A stretch of DNA of 64,000 nucleotides from Polaromonas sp. (GCF_029945685.1 NZ_JAQSDA010000020.1:426044-490043); one strand, 5' to 3'. Positions 21,117 through 30,286 are shown, counted from the stretch's first letter. Notes: generated by a model from the sequence alone, not told the origin. Made by a program: numbers and translations.

Positions 21117-21642
21117 TCTCCTGCCTGCTGCAAGGCGCGGACTTTTAAAAGTTTCAAGAGCCATCGCGCCTGGCGTTCTGGCGGTAATTCCGGTTTGTTT
21201 GCCCGTGCCGGCGCTGGCGGCCACCAGCACCTCCTCGCTCACCGTCTCTGTGACGGTTCCGGCCACCTGCCACATCACGGCCACAGCCCTGGCATTTGGC
21301 ATCTACACCGGCACGGTAGATCTTGACCCTGCCACGCTGACGATCACCTGTAGCAACACCACGGCCTATACCGTCGCCCTCAATGCCGGTCTGGGCGCGA
21401 ACCCGGCGGCGACCGTGAGCACCCGCCACATGAACGGACCAGCCGCCAGCGGCCTGCCTTACGCGCTGTTCCGCGATGCGTCGCGCACCCTCAATTGGGG
21501 CCAGACCATCGGCGTCGATACCGTGGCCGGCAGGGGCAACGGCAGCCCCCAGACCTTGACGGTTTATGGAAGGATCGCCGCCGGCCAGCTTGTCACGCCC
21601 GGCAGCTACAGCGATACGATCATTGCCACCATCACCTATTGA
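21091..21642 (+). CDS. second SCPU-domain pilus subunit
   Basis: 183 residues. A longer N-region precedes the signal core (ALAVIP-type stretch, cleavage after PALA). The mature sequence is closely related to the first subunit: VTVPATCHITATALAFGIYTG, STRHMNGPAASGLPYALF, then TLTVYGRIAAGQLVTPGSYSDTIIATITY. The ATG of MFPLLQRH overlaps the chaperone gene; a TTG three codons earlier is an alternative. It probably forms a minor or adapter subunit next to the tip. Confidence 0.82.
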   Translation: MFPLLQRHDLLPAARRGLLKVSRAIAPGVLAVIPVCLPVPALAATSTSSLTVSVTVPATCHITATALAFGIYTGTVDLDPATLTITCSNTTAYTVALNAGLGANPAATVSTRHMNGPAASGLPYALFRDASRTLNWGQTIGVDTVAGRGNGSPQTLTVYGRIAAGQLVTPGSYSDTIIATITY

Positions 21643-21675
21643 TGATGCGCGCGAAACACCCCGACCTTATGGCGC

Positions 21676-24096
21676 ATGGCGACGCTGGCACACCTGCGCG
21701 CCATAGGTTGGTTCACAGTGCCTCGCGCCACTGATCGCCGCCGCGCGGCCATCCTTCGGTTCGGCTTGCCCATGACCCTTGCGCTGGCCCTCTTGCCGCT
21801 GTCGGCCCGGGGCGCCGATCAGGACTTGCTGCTCGATCTCCTGGTCAATGGTTACCCGACCAACAGGATCGGCGAATTCGTGCTGCGGGGCGGCGCCCTG
21901 CTGTCGCTGCGAGCAGAGTTGACCGAGCTGGGTTTTCGAATTCCTGACTCGGTCGTCGCGGGGCCAGACGGTCTGATTGATTTGTCTGAGCTGCCGAGCC
22001 TGAGCTGGCAACTCGATCAGCCCAGCCAGACGCTGCGGGTGACCGCCGACAACGAGCGGCTGCTGCCAGCGCTGCTGGAAATCGGGGGAAGGCCCGCAGG
22101 CAAAGTGGCTTTTGAGAGCGGCTCGGGTGCCACGCTCAACTACGACTTCAGCGCCAGTTCCGCCAGTGGCCGCCGTAGCGCCAGCAGCCTCCTCGACCTG
22201 CGGGTCTTCTCGCCCCTGGGAGTTTTCAGCTCTGGTTTGTTGACCCACACAGAAGCTGGCCAGCGCGCGTCGGACGCGCCATCAGCGATACGCCTGGACT
22301 CGACCTACACGTTTTCCGATCCTGGTACCTTGCGCCGTTATCGACTGGGCGACTTCATCAGCGGTGGCACGGCCTGGACGCGACCCATCCGGTTGGGGGG
22401 TGCACAGATCACCTCAGACTTCAGTCTGCGGCCTGATCTGGTGACTTTTCCGCTGCCCTCGGTTCGCGGTTCTGCCGCCGTCCCCTCCACACTCGATGTA
22501 CTGGTCAACGGTAACCGGCTTTTGTCGCGTCCGGTTGGCGCCGGGCCTTTCGAGATTGCGCAATTGCCAGTGGTCACGGGGGCCGGCTCGGTATCCCTGA
22601 CGCTGACCAATGCACTGGGCCAGCAGGTGCTCACCACCCTGCCTTTTTATGCCAGCTCTGCGCTGCTTGCACCCGGCCTGCAGACTTTTTCAGCGCAGGC
22701 GGGCGCGGTGCGGCGCAACTGGGGTCTGATCAGCAATGACTACGGCGGCATGGCGGCCAGCGGGTCTTATCGCCGTGGTTTGACGCCCGCGATCACGCTG
22801 GAGGCCAGCGCCGAAGGCACTGCGGGCACGGTCATGGCGGGCGCTGGCGCGGTACTCAATCTGGCCAGTCTCGCCATACTCAATGTGGCAGCAGCGGGCA
22901 GCAGCGGCTCGCTCGGCAGGGGCGCCATGCTGTCGGCGGGTCTGCAGCGCGTCGGCACGGTCTTCAGCTTTGGCACTGCGGTGACCGCAGCCAGCCAGAA
23001 TTTCCGGGATATCGCGGCAGTGAACGGCGATCCGTTTCCACGGTTGCAGCTCACCGCCAGCGCCGGGCTGTCACTGGGGCGGTTCGGCTCGGTCGGCGTG
23101 GCCTATGCAGAGGTGCGCCGCGACGCTGCCGTGACTTCGACGGGGCTTGCAGGCGGCGTCGTAGATCTCCAGCCGATGCAGAACGCGCGCATCGTGTCGG
23201 CCAGTTATTCGGTACAGATTAGTCGCCTGTCGCTGTATGCCACGGCGTTTAGGGATCTGACCCGCGCTGGCGGCAGCGGTATTCAGTTCGGCGTGGCATT
23301 GCCGCTGGGGGCCAGAAGCTCGCTCGGGGCCAGCGCCGGCTCGGGCCCGGGCGGCAGATACGGGCAGGTGCAGGCGCAGCAGTCGGCGTTGACCACAGGC
23401 GACTGGGGCTACCAGGCTCACAGCACAGTCGGCCCCGCCGCGCAACAGTTCGCCCGGGTCGAATACAAAGCACCGTGGGCGCGGCTCAACGCGGGGGTTG
23501 ACCGGTTCGGCGCGGAGACATCGCTGAGCCTGCAGGTGGCGGGTTCGCTTTCGATGCTGGACGGTGCATTGTTCCCGGCCAACACCATCACCGACAGCTT
23601 CGCGGTCGTGGACACCAACGGCCTGGCGGGCGTGCGGGTTCTGCATGAAAACCGCGATGCCGGCAGAACCAACGCAGTCGGGCGCCTGCTGGTGCCGGAT
23701 CTGCGCGCCTTCGACGTCAATCGCCTGGCCATTGACGCGACCGACGTGCCGCCAGACGCCACCCTCCACGATGCCACGCAAGAAGTCAGGCCGCAAGACA
23801 GATCCGGCGTCATCGTCAGGTTCCCCATCAAGCTCAGCCACGGTGCCTTGTTGCGGCTGGTCGATGCGGGTGGCGCACCAGTGCCCGTCGGAAGCGCCGC
23901 CCGGCTGCAGGCCAGCGGGGTCGCCTTCCCGGTTGGCTACGGCGGCGAGGTGTATCTGGAAGGGTTGCGAGCCCGCAATGTAGTGGTCGTCGAGCGACCC
24001 AAAGCGCGACGCTGCAGCGTCGTTTTCGATTACAAGGCGGTGCCGGGCGATATCCCGACAATTGGCCCCTTGACTTGCCGGGAGCAGGCTCCGTGA
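21676..24096 (+). CDS. outer-membrane fimbrial usher (CsuD-like)
   Basis: 806 residues. A signal region (MTLALALLPLSARG after a basic stretch) leads to the N-terminal chaperone-binding domain (LLLDLLVNGYPTNRIGEFVLRGGALLSLRAELTELGF). The beta-barrel follows, with LRRYRLGDFISGGTAWTRPIRLGG and PSTLDVLVNGNRLLSRPVGAGPFEIAQLPVVTG around the plug, and the C-terminal domains end GLRARNVVVVERP. It forms the outer-membrane pore and assembly platform for the pilus. The length and the lack of a long plug region fit archaic ushers. An internal ATG at 21772 just ahead of the signal core is an alternative start. Confidence 0.88.
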   Translation: MATLAHLRAIGWFTVPRATDRRRAAILRFGLPMTLALALLPLSARGADQDLLLDLLVNGYPTNRIGEFVLRGGALLSLRAELTELGFRIPDSVVAGPDGLIDLSELPSLSWQLDQPSQTLRVTADNERLLPALLEIGGRPAGKVAFESGSGATLNYDFSASSASGRRSASSLLDLRVFSPLGVFSSGLLTHTEAGQRASDAPSAIRLDSTYTFSDPGTLRRYRLGDFISGGTAWTRPIRLGGAQITSDFSLRPDLVTFPLPSVRGSAAVPSTLDVLVNGNRLLSRPVGAGPFEIAQLPVVTGAGSVSLTLTNALGQQVLTTLPFYASSALLAPGLQTFSAQAGAVRRNWGLISNDYGGMAASGSYRRGLTPAITLEASAEGTAGTVMAGAGAVLNLASLAILNVAAAGSSGSLGRGAMLSAGLQRVGTVFSFGTAVTAASQNFRDIAAVNGDPFPRLQLTASAGLSLGRFGSVGVAYAEVRRDAAVTSTGLAGGVVDLQPMQNARIVSASYSVQISRLSLYATAFRDLTRAGGSGIQFGVALPLGARSSLGASAGSGPGGRYGQVQAQQSALTTGDWGYQAHSTVGPAAQQFARVEYKAPWARLNAGVDRFGAETSLSLQVAGSLSMLDGALFPANTITDSFAVVDTNGLAGVRVLHENRDAGRTNAVGRLLVPDLRAFDVNRLAIDATDVPPDATLHDATQEVRPQDRSGVIVRFPIKLSHGALLRLVDAGGAPVPVGSAARLQASGVAFPVGYGGEVYLEGLRARNVVVVERPKARRCSVVFDYKAVPGDIPTIGPLTCREQAP

Positions 24097-24935
24097 GGCG
24101 ATGGCTTGCGCTGGTCGCGCTGCTGCTTCTCGCCTCTGCATCGGCACATGCAGCCTGCACGAAAGTGAAGCTCAACGATCTGAATTTCGGTGATTATTCC
24201 GGTGTGGTGAATGACACAACGGCCCAGCTGACCGTCCGCTGTGACAGCGGTTTCGCCTACTCGGTCATCCTCAGCGGTGGGGGCAGCGCCAACGTCAACG
24301 CCCGGACGATGACGGAAAGCGCTAGCGGCAACAAGTTGAATTATTCTGTATACAGGGACGCCGCGCGTAGCGCCGTCTGGACCGACGTGCCGGGAACCAC
24401 GACTATCGATGGCGTCGGTACCGACAAAGATCAGTCCTACAACGTCTATGGCCGCATTCCGGCTGGACAGGTGGTCATGAAAGCCTCGTATCAGGATTCC
24501 CCGACCGTCTCCGCAGGCGGCTCAGTCGATCAGGTTCGGGTCAGCACGAAAGTAGTGGCCAGTTGCACGATTTCGGCAGGTACGCTTAACTTCGGCAGCT
24601 ACACCGGCGCGGTTTTGAACGCTGTTGGTACGCTGTCGGTCACCTGTAACACACCGACTGGCTACCACGTGGGTCTGGGTGTCGGCACTGCACCGGGCGC
24701 GACCGAGAGCACCCGGAAGATGACCGGCCCCTCCGCCAGCACGCTGGCTTACGCGCTGTTCTCAAACGCCGGTCGCACTACCAACTGGGGCAATATCGGC
24801 GGCACCGGTACCGTCGCCGGGAGCGGCACGGGCAGGGCTCAGACCTTGACGGTTTACGGCCGGATGGTCGCGGGGCAGTCCATCGCCACACCGGGCCTGT
24901 ACACCGATACGGTTATCGCGACTGTGAGTTATTGA
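24093..24935 (+). CDS. two-domain SCPU protein, probable pilus tip adhesin (CsuE-like)
   Basis: 280 residues starting at a GTG whose last bases overlap the usher stop (GTGA), with GGAG upstream. A short signal peptide ends at SAHA before ACTKVKL. Two SCPU domains follow in tandem. The first (about 25-150) has a divergent LNDLNFGDYSGVVND start; the second (about 160-280) is close to the rod subunits (STRKMTGPSASTLAYALF and TLTVYGRMVAGQSIATPG). In Csu-type operons the last gene after the usher codes for the two-domain tip adhesin, whose first domain binds surfaces and whose second links to the rod. That position and layout are matched here. Confidence 0.82.
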   Translation: MRRWLALVALLLLASASAHAACTKVKLNDLNFGDYSGVVNDTTAQLTVRCDSGFAYSVILSGGGSANVNARTMTESASGNKLNYSVYRDAARSAVWTDVPGTTTIDGVGTDKDQSYNVYGRIPAGQVVMKASYQDSPTVSAGGSVDQVRVSTKVVASCTISAGTLNFGSYTGAVLNAVGTLSVTCNTPTGYHVGLGVGTAPGATESTRKMTGPSASTLAYALFSNAGRTTNWGNIGGTGTVAGSGTGRAQTLTVYGRMVAGQSIATPGLYTDTVIATVSY

Positions 24936-24993
24936 CTACCGTCTTCCTGCGCCCACAGCACCCGCGCGGCAATTGTCGCAGTAGCAAGGTTGT

Positions 24994-26082
24994 TCAAAAA
25001 AGACTGGCCTGCGGGGAGTGCGGTACCGGCGGCCTGAACTGGCTGAAGTCCAGCTCGGTACGCTGGCGGTTCAGGCCCAGCCGGTGGCAGGCTTTTTCAA
25101 AACGCTGTTTGATCAGGTCGGCCCACAGGCCGCTGCCTTTCATGCGTGAGGCAAAGTCGCTGTCGTAGTCCTTGCCGCCGCGCATTTCCTGGATACGCGC
25201 CATGATGCGCGCCGCGCGTTGCGGGTAGTGCAGTTCCAGCCACTGTTTGAACAGCGGCGCCACTTCCCAGGGCAGGCGCACCACGGTGTAAAACGCGGTG
25301 CGCGCCCCGGCCTCGAAGGCGGCCTGCAGCACCTGTTCCATGTCGTCGTTCACAAACGGAATCTGCGGGGCCACACTCACCCCCACAGGCACGCCGGCCT
25401 CGGCCAGCGCCCGGATGGTGCGCAGGCGCCGGTGCGGCGCGGCCGCGCGCGGCTCCAGCTTGCGGGCAAGTTCGCCGTCCAGCGTGGTGATGGTCACGTA
25501 GACCGCTGCCAGATGTCGGGCCGCCATCGGCGCCAGCAGGTCCAGGTCGCGCTCGACGCCGCTGGACTTGGTGACCAGCGCCAGCGGATGCCCCAGCTCC
25601 TGCATCAGCTCGATCAGGCCGCGGGTCAGGCGCAGCTCGCGCTCGACCGGCTGGTAACAATCAGTGGCCGAGCCGATGTTGATCAGCTTGGGCACATAGC
25701 TGCGTTTGGCCAGGTCGGCGCGCAGCATGGCGGCGATGTTGCGCTTGGCGATGATTTTTGTCTCGAAGTCCAGGCCTGGCGAGAGGTTCAGGTAGCTGTG
25801 CGTCGGCCGGGCGTAGCAGTAGATGCAACCGTGTTCGCAGCCGCGGTAGGGGTTGACCGAATAGTCGAAGTAGATGTCGGGCGAATCATTGCGGCTGATG
25901 GCGCTGCGTGCGTCCTCGAACACCACCTCGGTCTGTACGGGCGCCCGGTCTGCGGCGGCCTCTTCCAGCGTGCCCCAGCCGTCGTCGTACGCGGCCCGCG
26001 CGTCTTTCTCAAACCGGTGGGCCAGGCGCGTGGCGGTGCCGCGGCCCTTGATGGCATGCACGGGAATGGTGACTTCGGTCAT
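24994..26082 (-). CDS. PA0069/Rv2578c-family radical SAM protein
   Basis: 362 residues. The cluster motif GCEHGCIYCYARP (Cys-x3-Cys-x2-Cys) is near residue 80, preceded by YFDYSVNPYRG. Later marks are LINIGSATDCYQPVERELRLTRG, LVTKSSGVERDLDLL and PVGVSVAPQIPFVND, all typical of the spore-photoproduct-lyase-like radical SAM family named for PA0069. The reaction of this family is not settled; a link to DNA repair is suspected from the SPL resemblance. The start (MTEVTIPVHAIKGRG) was chosen over an upstream ATG that would lie in the regulatory region. A LexA box lies 20 bases upstream of it. Confidence 0.88.
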   Translation of the reverse strand: MTEVTIPVHAIKGRGTATRLAHRFEKDARAAYDDGWGTLEEAAADRAPVQTEVVFEDARSAISRNDSPDIYFDYSVNPYRGCEHGCIYCYARPTHSYLNLSPGLDFETKIIAKRNIAAMLRADLAKRSYVPKLINIGSATDCYQPVERELRLTRGLIELMQELGHPLALVTKSSGVERDLDLLAPMAARHLAAVYVTITTLDGELARKLEPRAAAPHRRLRTIRALAEAGVPVGVSVAPQIPFVNDDMEQVLQAAFEAGARTAFYTVVRLPWEVAPLFKQWLELHYPQRAARIMARIQEMRGGKDYDSDFASRMKGSGLWADLIKQRFEKACHRLGLNRQRTELDFSQFRPPVPHSPQASLF

Positions 26083-26101
26083 GAGGTACGCCTGCAAAAT
26101 A

Positions 26102-26117
26102 CTGTACAAAATAACAG
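26102..26117. promoter_or_regulatory. LexA (SOS) box upstream of the radical SAM gene
   Basis: CTGT, eight bases (ACAAAATA), ACAG: the CTGT-N8-ACAG form of the gammaproteobacterial and betaproteobacterial SOS box. The flanks extend the symmetry (TACTGT...ACAGTA). It lies 20 bases ahead of the start codon, where bound LexA would block transcription. Confidence 0.72.
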
Positions 26118-26167
26118 TATAGTCACTCTTCTGCCGACCTGCCGCTCCCACCCGCTGACTCCTGCAA

Positions 26168-26222
26168 CGCTATTTATTCAATAGCGCCTTGCGCACGTCC
26201 CTATTGGGCGAGAGCACTTTTC
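26168..26222 (+). repeat. dispersed GCTAT stem-loop repeat, copy 4
   Basis: CGCTATT / AATAGCG stem, then CGCCTTGCGCACGTCC and the tail TTGGGCGAGAGCACTTTT. It follows the family layout in the forward direction and lies between the radical SAM gene and the acyltransferase gene. Confidence 0.65.
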
Positions 26223-26240
26223 ATCGGACAAACACGGGGT

Positions 26241-27338
26241 TCAGGGAGTGCGGAGACCCACTCCGGGCGGCACGCGCGCCGGCCGGCGCCGCAACTCCAC
26301 GCCCAGGTACAGCGCCTTGCCCGCCAGCAGCGACAAGGCAAAGGCCGCCAGCATCCCCAGCGCATTGGCCGCCAGCTGCGTGGGCCAGAAATGGCTGACC
26401 ACGGCATTGACGCCCAGGAGCACGGCAAAGTGAATCAGGAACACCGAGTAGGACATCTGACCGAGCTGCAGCAGCCACGGCGCCTCCAGCCAGCGCCCAG
26501 CCGCCCGGCGGCGCTCCAGGGCCACCAGGATCACGGCCACCACCAGCGCCACCAGCAGCCGGCCCCTGAAGTCGAGCAGCAGCGCCGCGACACCCAGCAG
26601 CCCCAGGGCCAGCAGCCAGCGCATCGGCCGGGAGCTGCGCGATGCCCACCAGGCCAGCATGCCCAGGGCGTAAGCGCCAAAGAAGTACAGCCCCGACATG
26701 TCCAGCGCCGCGTGCCGGTTGAACATCCCCAGCGACGCGGCCGCAAGCAGCACCACCAACAGCACCCCGGCCTGCGCCGGTACGCCGGGCCAGCGCCTGT
26801 GGCCGTGGTCCACCAGCGCGAACAGCAACACGCTGATCGCGAACAGCTGGAAATCAATCGCCGCGTACCAGATACCTGCCGACAGCGCTTCCTGCCCCAC
26901 GATGTCCTGCAAAAGGAACACATGGGCGAGCACCTGCCACGCGGTGGGGCTGTCGGGCACCGAGGGATGCGCCAGCCACGGCCGCACGGCCGCCGCAACC
27001 AGCGTGGTGATGGCCAGGGCCACAAGAAGGGGGAGCGCCAGCCGCTGGTAGCGGCGCAGGATCAGGCGACCTGGTTGACGGAACACGGCAAGCCCCTGGG
27101 GCGCCAGCACGCTGGCGGCCAGAAAACCGCCCACCACCAGAAACACCTGCACGGCCATGCGCGCGTCGTCGTAAAGCCAGTCCATCAGCGCCGGCGCCGT
27201 CGTGTAGACCACATCGCTCATGGGCCCGTAGAAAGCCAGGTGGTGCCAGACGATCAGCACGCAGCCCAGCGCCTTCAGGGCATCAATGCCGGGCAGGCGC
27301 TGCGCGGACGGCGTCAGGGCAGCGACCGGTGGTTTCAT
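26241..27338 (-). CDS. acyltransferase-3 family membrane protein
   Basis: 365 residues with about ten hydrophobic segments. The family motif is at the start: GIDALKALGCVLIVWHHLAFYG, with the conserved His pair region. RLILRRYQRLALPLLVAL (the R-rich loop) is near residue 95 and MSYSVFLIHFAVLLGVNAVV near 310. Acyltransferase-3 proteins move acetyl or succinyl groups onto cell-surface sugars or other periplasmic acceptors. No glycan genes stand next to it, so the acceptor cannot be guessed. The nitronate monooxygenase gene starts upstream on the same strand and ends 12 bases before this start. Confidence 0.82.
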   Translation of the reverse strand: MKPPVAALTPSAQRLPGIDALKALGCVLIVWHHLAFYGPMSDVVYTTAPALMDWLYDDARMAVQVFLVVGGFLAASVLAPQGLAVFRQPGRLILRRYQRLALPLLVALAITTLVAAAVRPWLAHPSVPDSPTAWQVLAHVFLLQDIVGQEALSAGIWYAAIDFQLFAISVLLFALVDHGHRRWPGVPAQAGVLLVVLLAAASLGMFNRHAALDMSGLYFFGAYALGMLAWWASRSSRPMRWLLALGLLGVAALLLDFRGRLLVALVVAVILVALERRRAAGRWLEAPWLLQLGQMSYSVFLIHFAVLLGVNAVVSHFWPTQLAANALGMLAAFALSLLAGKALYLGVELRRRPARVPPGVGLRTP

Positions 27339-27350
27339 GCGGCAGAAAGC

Positions 27351-28304
27351 TTAAGCGCAGACCTTCTGACGCGCTTCCTGGTACTCGCGCTTGAGCTGCG
27401 CGACAAAGTCGGCCGTGCTCTGCACCTTGCTGATCGCGCCAATGCCCTGGCCACAGCCCCAGATGTCTTTCCAGGCCTTGGACTTGTCACCGCCGAAGTT
27501 CATCTTGCTCGGGTCGCTTTCGGGCAGGTTGTCCGGGTCCATGCCGGCCGCGCGTATCGACGGGGCCAGGTAGTTGCCGTGCACGCCGGTGAACAGGTTG
27601 CTGTAGACGATGTCATCGGAATTGCTGTCGACGATGGCTTGCTTGTAGGCGTCCGAGGCACGCGCCTCTTCGGTGGCAATGAAGGCCGAGCCGATGTAGG
27701 CGAAGTCGGCGCCCATGGCCTGCGCTGCCAGCACCGCACCGCCGGTGGAGATGGCACCCGAGAGCGCCACCGGGCCGTCGAACCACTGGCGAATTTCCTG
27801 GATCAGCGCAAACGGGCTTTTCACGCCGGCATGGCCGCCGGCGCCAGCAGCCACTGCCACCAGGCCGTCGGCGCCCTTTTCAATCGCCTTGCGCGCGAAC
27901 TTGTTGTTGATGATGTCGTGCAACACCACGCCGCCGTAGCTGTGCGCCGCGGCGTTGATGTCCTCGCGTGCGCCCAGCGAAGTGATGTAGATGGGCACCT
28001 TGTATTTCACGCACATTTCCATGTCGTGTTCGAGCCGGTCGTTGGACTTGTGCACGATCTGGTTGATCGCAAAGGGCGCGGCCGGCTTGTCGGGATGGGC
28101 CTGGTTGTAGGCGGCCAGCGTCTCGGTGATCTCGGCCAGCCACTCGTCGAGCTGCGACGCCGGACGCGCATTGAGCGAGGGCATGGCGCCGACCACGCCG
28201 GCAATACACTGTGCAATCACCAGCTTGGGATTGCTGATGATGAACAGCGGCGAGCCGATGATGGGCAGGGGCAACGCGTTCAGCGGGGCGGGAAGTCTGG
28301 ACAT
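27351..28304 (-). CDS. nitronate monooxygenase / 2-nitropropane dioxygenase family protein
   Basis: 317 residues of the FMN-dependent TIM-barrel family. Visible parts are LPLPIIGSPLFIISNPKLVIAQ at the start, VVLHDIINNKFARKAIEKGADGLVAVAAGAGGHAG (phosphate-binding loop with the conserved GGHAG), GAISTGGAVLAAQAMGADFAYIGSAFIATEEA near 200, and the C-terminal GQGIGAISKV. It would oxidise alkyl nitronates using FMN and oxygen, or act as an enoyl-reductase-like relative. The start is the ATG of MSRLPAPLN; the longer form would run into the repeat upstream. It may be co-transcribed with the acyltransferase gene. Confidence 0.85.
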   Translation of the reverse strand: MSRLPAPLNALPLPIIGSPLFIISNPKLVIAQCIAGVVGAMPSLNARPASQLDEWLAEITETLAAYNQAHPDKPAAPFAINQIVHKSNDRLEHDMEMCVKYKVPIYITSLGAREDINAAAHSYGGVVLHDIINNKFARKAIEKGADGLVAVAAGAGGHAGVKSPFALIQEIRQWFDGPVALSGAISTGGAVLAAQAMGADFAYIGSAFIATEEARASDAYKQAIVDSNSDDIVYSNLFTGVHGNYLAPSIRAAGMDPDNLPESDPSKMNFGGDKSKAWKDIWGCGQGIGAISKVQSTADFVAQLKREYQEARQKVCA

Positions 28305-28344
28305 GGTGTCTCCGGTGGGGTTCTTGTGAGATTCTGAGCGAAAA

Positions 28345-28397
28345 GTGAATCCAGCCCTTGTCAATCGGGCGACAACAGCTATCAAATCAATAGCAAA
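28345..28397 (-). repeat. dispersed GCTAT stem-loop repeat, copy 5
   Basis: AATCCAGCCCTTGTCAATC tail, then GGGCGACAACAGCTAT, a loop and ATAGCAAAT. It lies in the 114-base gap between the nitronate monooxygenase and acyl-CoA dehydrogenase genes. Confidence 0.65.
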
Positions 28398-28418
28398 TCA
28401 AGGGCCGATCAGGGCAAT

Positions 28419-30209
28419 TTAAAAAGCCTCCAGCGCCAGCGCGGTGACGCTGTCGGCCCCTTCGACAATGCTGTCGCGCATGCCGGGCGCCTTGCTCAGC
28501 AGGTGGTCGGCGTAGAACACCGCCGTGGTGATCTTGGCCTGCATGAAGGCGGTGTCTTCGCCGCGGTCCAGGTGCTCCTGGGCCACCAGCAGCGAACGCG
28601 CCATCTGCCAGCCCGCCACCACGTTGCCGGCCAGCATCAGGTAAGGCACGCTGCCGGCGAAAACCGCATTCGGCGAGGCCTTGGTGTTGCCGGCGACAAA
28701 TTCCACGACATCGACAAAGGCTTCGCGCGCGGCTTTCAGGCGTTTGGCCACGGTCTTCGCCGCAGCACTGCCCTGCTTTGCCAGCGCGGCTTCGGTTTTT
28801 TCAATCTGGGCGGCGATGCCCTTGGCAGTCTGGCCGCCGTCGCGCGCGGTCTTCCGGCCCACCAGGTCGTTGGCCTGGATGGCGGTGGTGCCTTCGTAAA
28901 TCGTCAAAATCTTGGCGTCGCGGTAATACTGCGCCGCGCCGGTTTCCTCGATGAAACCCATGCCGCCGTGCACCTGCACACCCAGCGAGGTCACCTCCAG
29001 GCTCATCTCGGTGCTGTAACCCTTGACCAGCGGCACCATGTATTCGTAGAAGGCCTGGTTCTGCTTGCGCACCTCCGCATCCGGGTGGTGATGCGACGCG
29101 TCATAGGCCGCAGCGGCCACCGAGGCCATGGCACGGCAGCCTTCGATGTAGGCGCGCATGGTCATCAGCATGCGCTTGACGTCGGGGTGGTGGATGATGG
29201 GCGCGCTGGCGTTGATCGAACCATCGACGGGACGGCTCTGCACACGGTCTTTCGCAAAGGCCACGGCCTTCTGGTAAGAGCGCTCGGCGATCGCAATGCC
29301 CTGCATGCCCACCGCATAACGCGCCGAGTTCATCATGATGAACATGTACTCGAGGCCACGGTTTTCCTGGCCGACGATGTAACCGACGGCGCCGCCATGG
29401 TCGCCGTACTGCAGCACGGCGGTCGGGCTGGCCTTGATGCCGAGTTTGTGCTCGATGCTCACGCAGTGCACGTCGTTGCGCGCACCGAGTGCGCCGTCTT
29501 TACCGACCAAAAACTTGGGCACCACAAACAGGCTGATGCCCTTGACGCCTTCGGGCGCGCCGGTTACACGTGCCAGCACCAGGTGCACGATGTTCTCGGC
29601 CATGTCGTGTTCACCATAGGTGATGTAGATCTTGGTGCCGAACACCTTGTAGGTGCCGTCGGGTTGCGGCTCGGCACGGCTGCGCACCATGGCGAGGTCC
29701 GAGCCGGCCTGGGGCTCGGTCAGGTTCATGGTGCCGGTCCACTTCCCGCTGACCAGCTTTTCGAGGTAGATGGCCTTCAGCTCGTCCGAGCCGGCCGTCA
29801 GCAGGGCTTCGATCGCGCCGTCGCTGAGCAGCGGGCACAGCGCAAAACTCATGTTGGCAGAGTTGAGCATCTCGCCGCAGGCGGCGCCAATCGTTTTGGG
29901 CAGGCCCTGTCCGCCAAAATCGACCGGGTGCTGCAGGCCCTGCCAGCCACCTTCGGCATATTGTTTGTAGGCTTCCTTGAAGCCGGGCGTCGTGGTGACC
30001 ACGCCGTCTTTCCAGCTCGACGGGTTCCTGTCGCCCTCCCAGTTCAGCGGAGACAACACGCCCTCATTGAACTTGGCGCATTCTTCGAGCACGGCCTGCG
30101 CGGTGTCGAAGCCGGCTTCCTCAAAGCCCGGGATCTGCGCCACCGCATCGATGTCGGCCAGGTGTTTGATGTCAAACAGCATGTCCTTGAGGGGGGCCTT
30201 GTAGCTCAT
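28419..30209 (-). CDS. acyl-CoA dehydrogenase with C-terminal AcdC domain
   Basis: 596 residues of the large DmdC/AcdA-like class. It opens MSYKAPLKDMLFDIKHLADID with the N-terminal extension of this class. Further marks are GTMNLTEPQAGSDLAMVRSRAEP near 165, VFGTKIYITYGEHDMAENIVHLVLAR near 195, VQHGGMGFIEETGAAQYY-type loop (VHGGMGFIEETGAAQYYRDA) near 415 and the catalytic Glu in ILTIYEGTTAIQANDLVGRK. A C-terminal domain of about 120 residues follows. It oxidises an acyl-CoA (fatty or methylthiopropionyl type) and hands electrons to the ETF encoded just upstream. A terminator separates it from etfA, so it may also have its own promoter. Confidence 0.9.
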   Translation of the reverse strand: MSYKAPLKDMLFDIKHLADIDAVAQIPGFEEAGFDTAQAVLEECAKFNEGVLSPLNWEGDRNPSSWKDGVVTTTPGFKEAYKQYAEGGWQGLQHPVDFGGQGLPKTIGAACGEMLNSANMSFALCPLLSDGAIEALLTAGSDELKAIYLEKLVSGKWTGTMNLTEPQAGSDLAMVRSRAEPQPDGTYKVFGTKIYITYGEHDMAENIVHLVLARVTGAPEGVKGISLFVVPKFLVGKDGALGARNDVHCVSIEHKLGIKASPTAVLQYGDHGGAVGYIVGQENRGLEYMFIMMNSARYAVGMQGIAIAERSYQKAVAFAKDRVQSRPVDGSINASAPIIHHPDVKRMLMTMRAYIEGCRAMASVAAAAYDASHHHPDAEVRKQNQAFYEYMVPLVKGYSTEMSLEVTSLGVQVHGGMGFIEETGAAQYYRDAKILTIYEGTTAIQANDLVGRKTARDGGQTAKGIAAQIEKTEAALAKQGSAAAKTVAKRLKAAREAFVDVVEFVAGNTKASPNAVFAGSVPYLMLAGNVVAGWQMARSLLVAQEHLDRGEDTAFMQAKITTAVFYADHLLSKAPGMRDSIVEGADSVTALALEAF

Positions 30210-30259
30210 GTCGTGTCTCCAGTGTCCAGGTGTCAATCCATAGGCCGGTTATCCGGCGC

Positions 30260-30286
30260 AAAAAAAGGGCACCGCCAGCGATGCCC
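30260..30286 (-). terminator. Rho-independent terminator after etfA
   Basis: Read on the minus strand: GGGCATCG, loop CTGG, CGGTGCCC (one G-T pair), then seven T. It would end most etfBA transcripts before the acyl-CoA dehydrogenase gene. Confidence 0.78.

Noticed and set aside
26391..28337. A 648-residue plus-strand open frame over the acyltransferase and nitronate monooxygenase genes
   Set aside because: It crosses two well-recognised genes and the gap between them on the other strand and has a His/Gln/Arg-rich composition typical of antisense frames.
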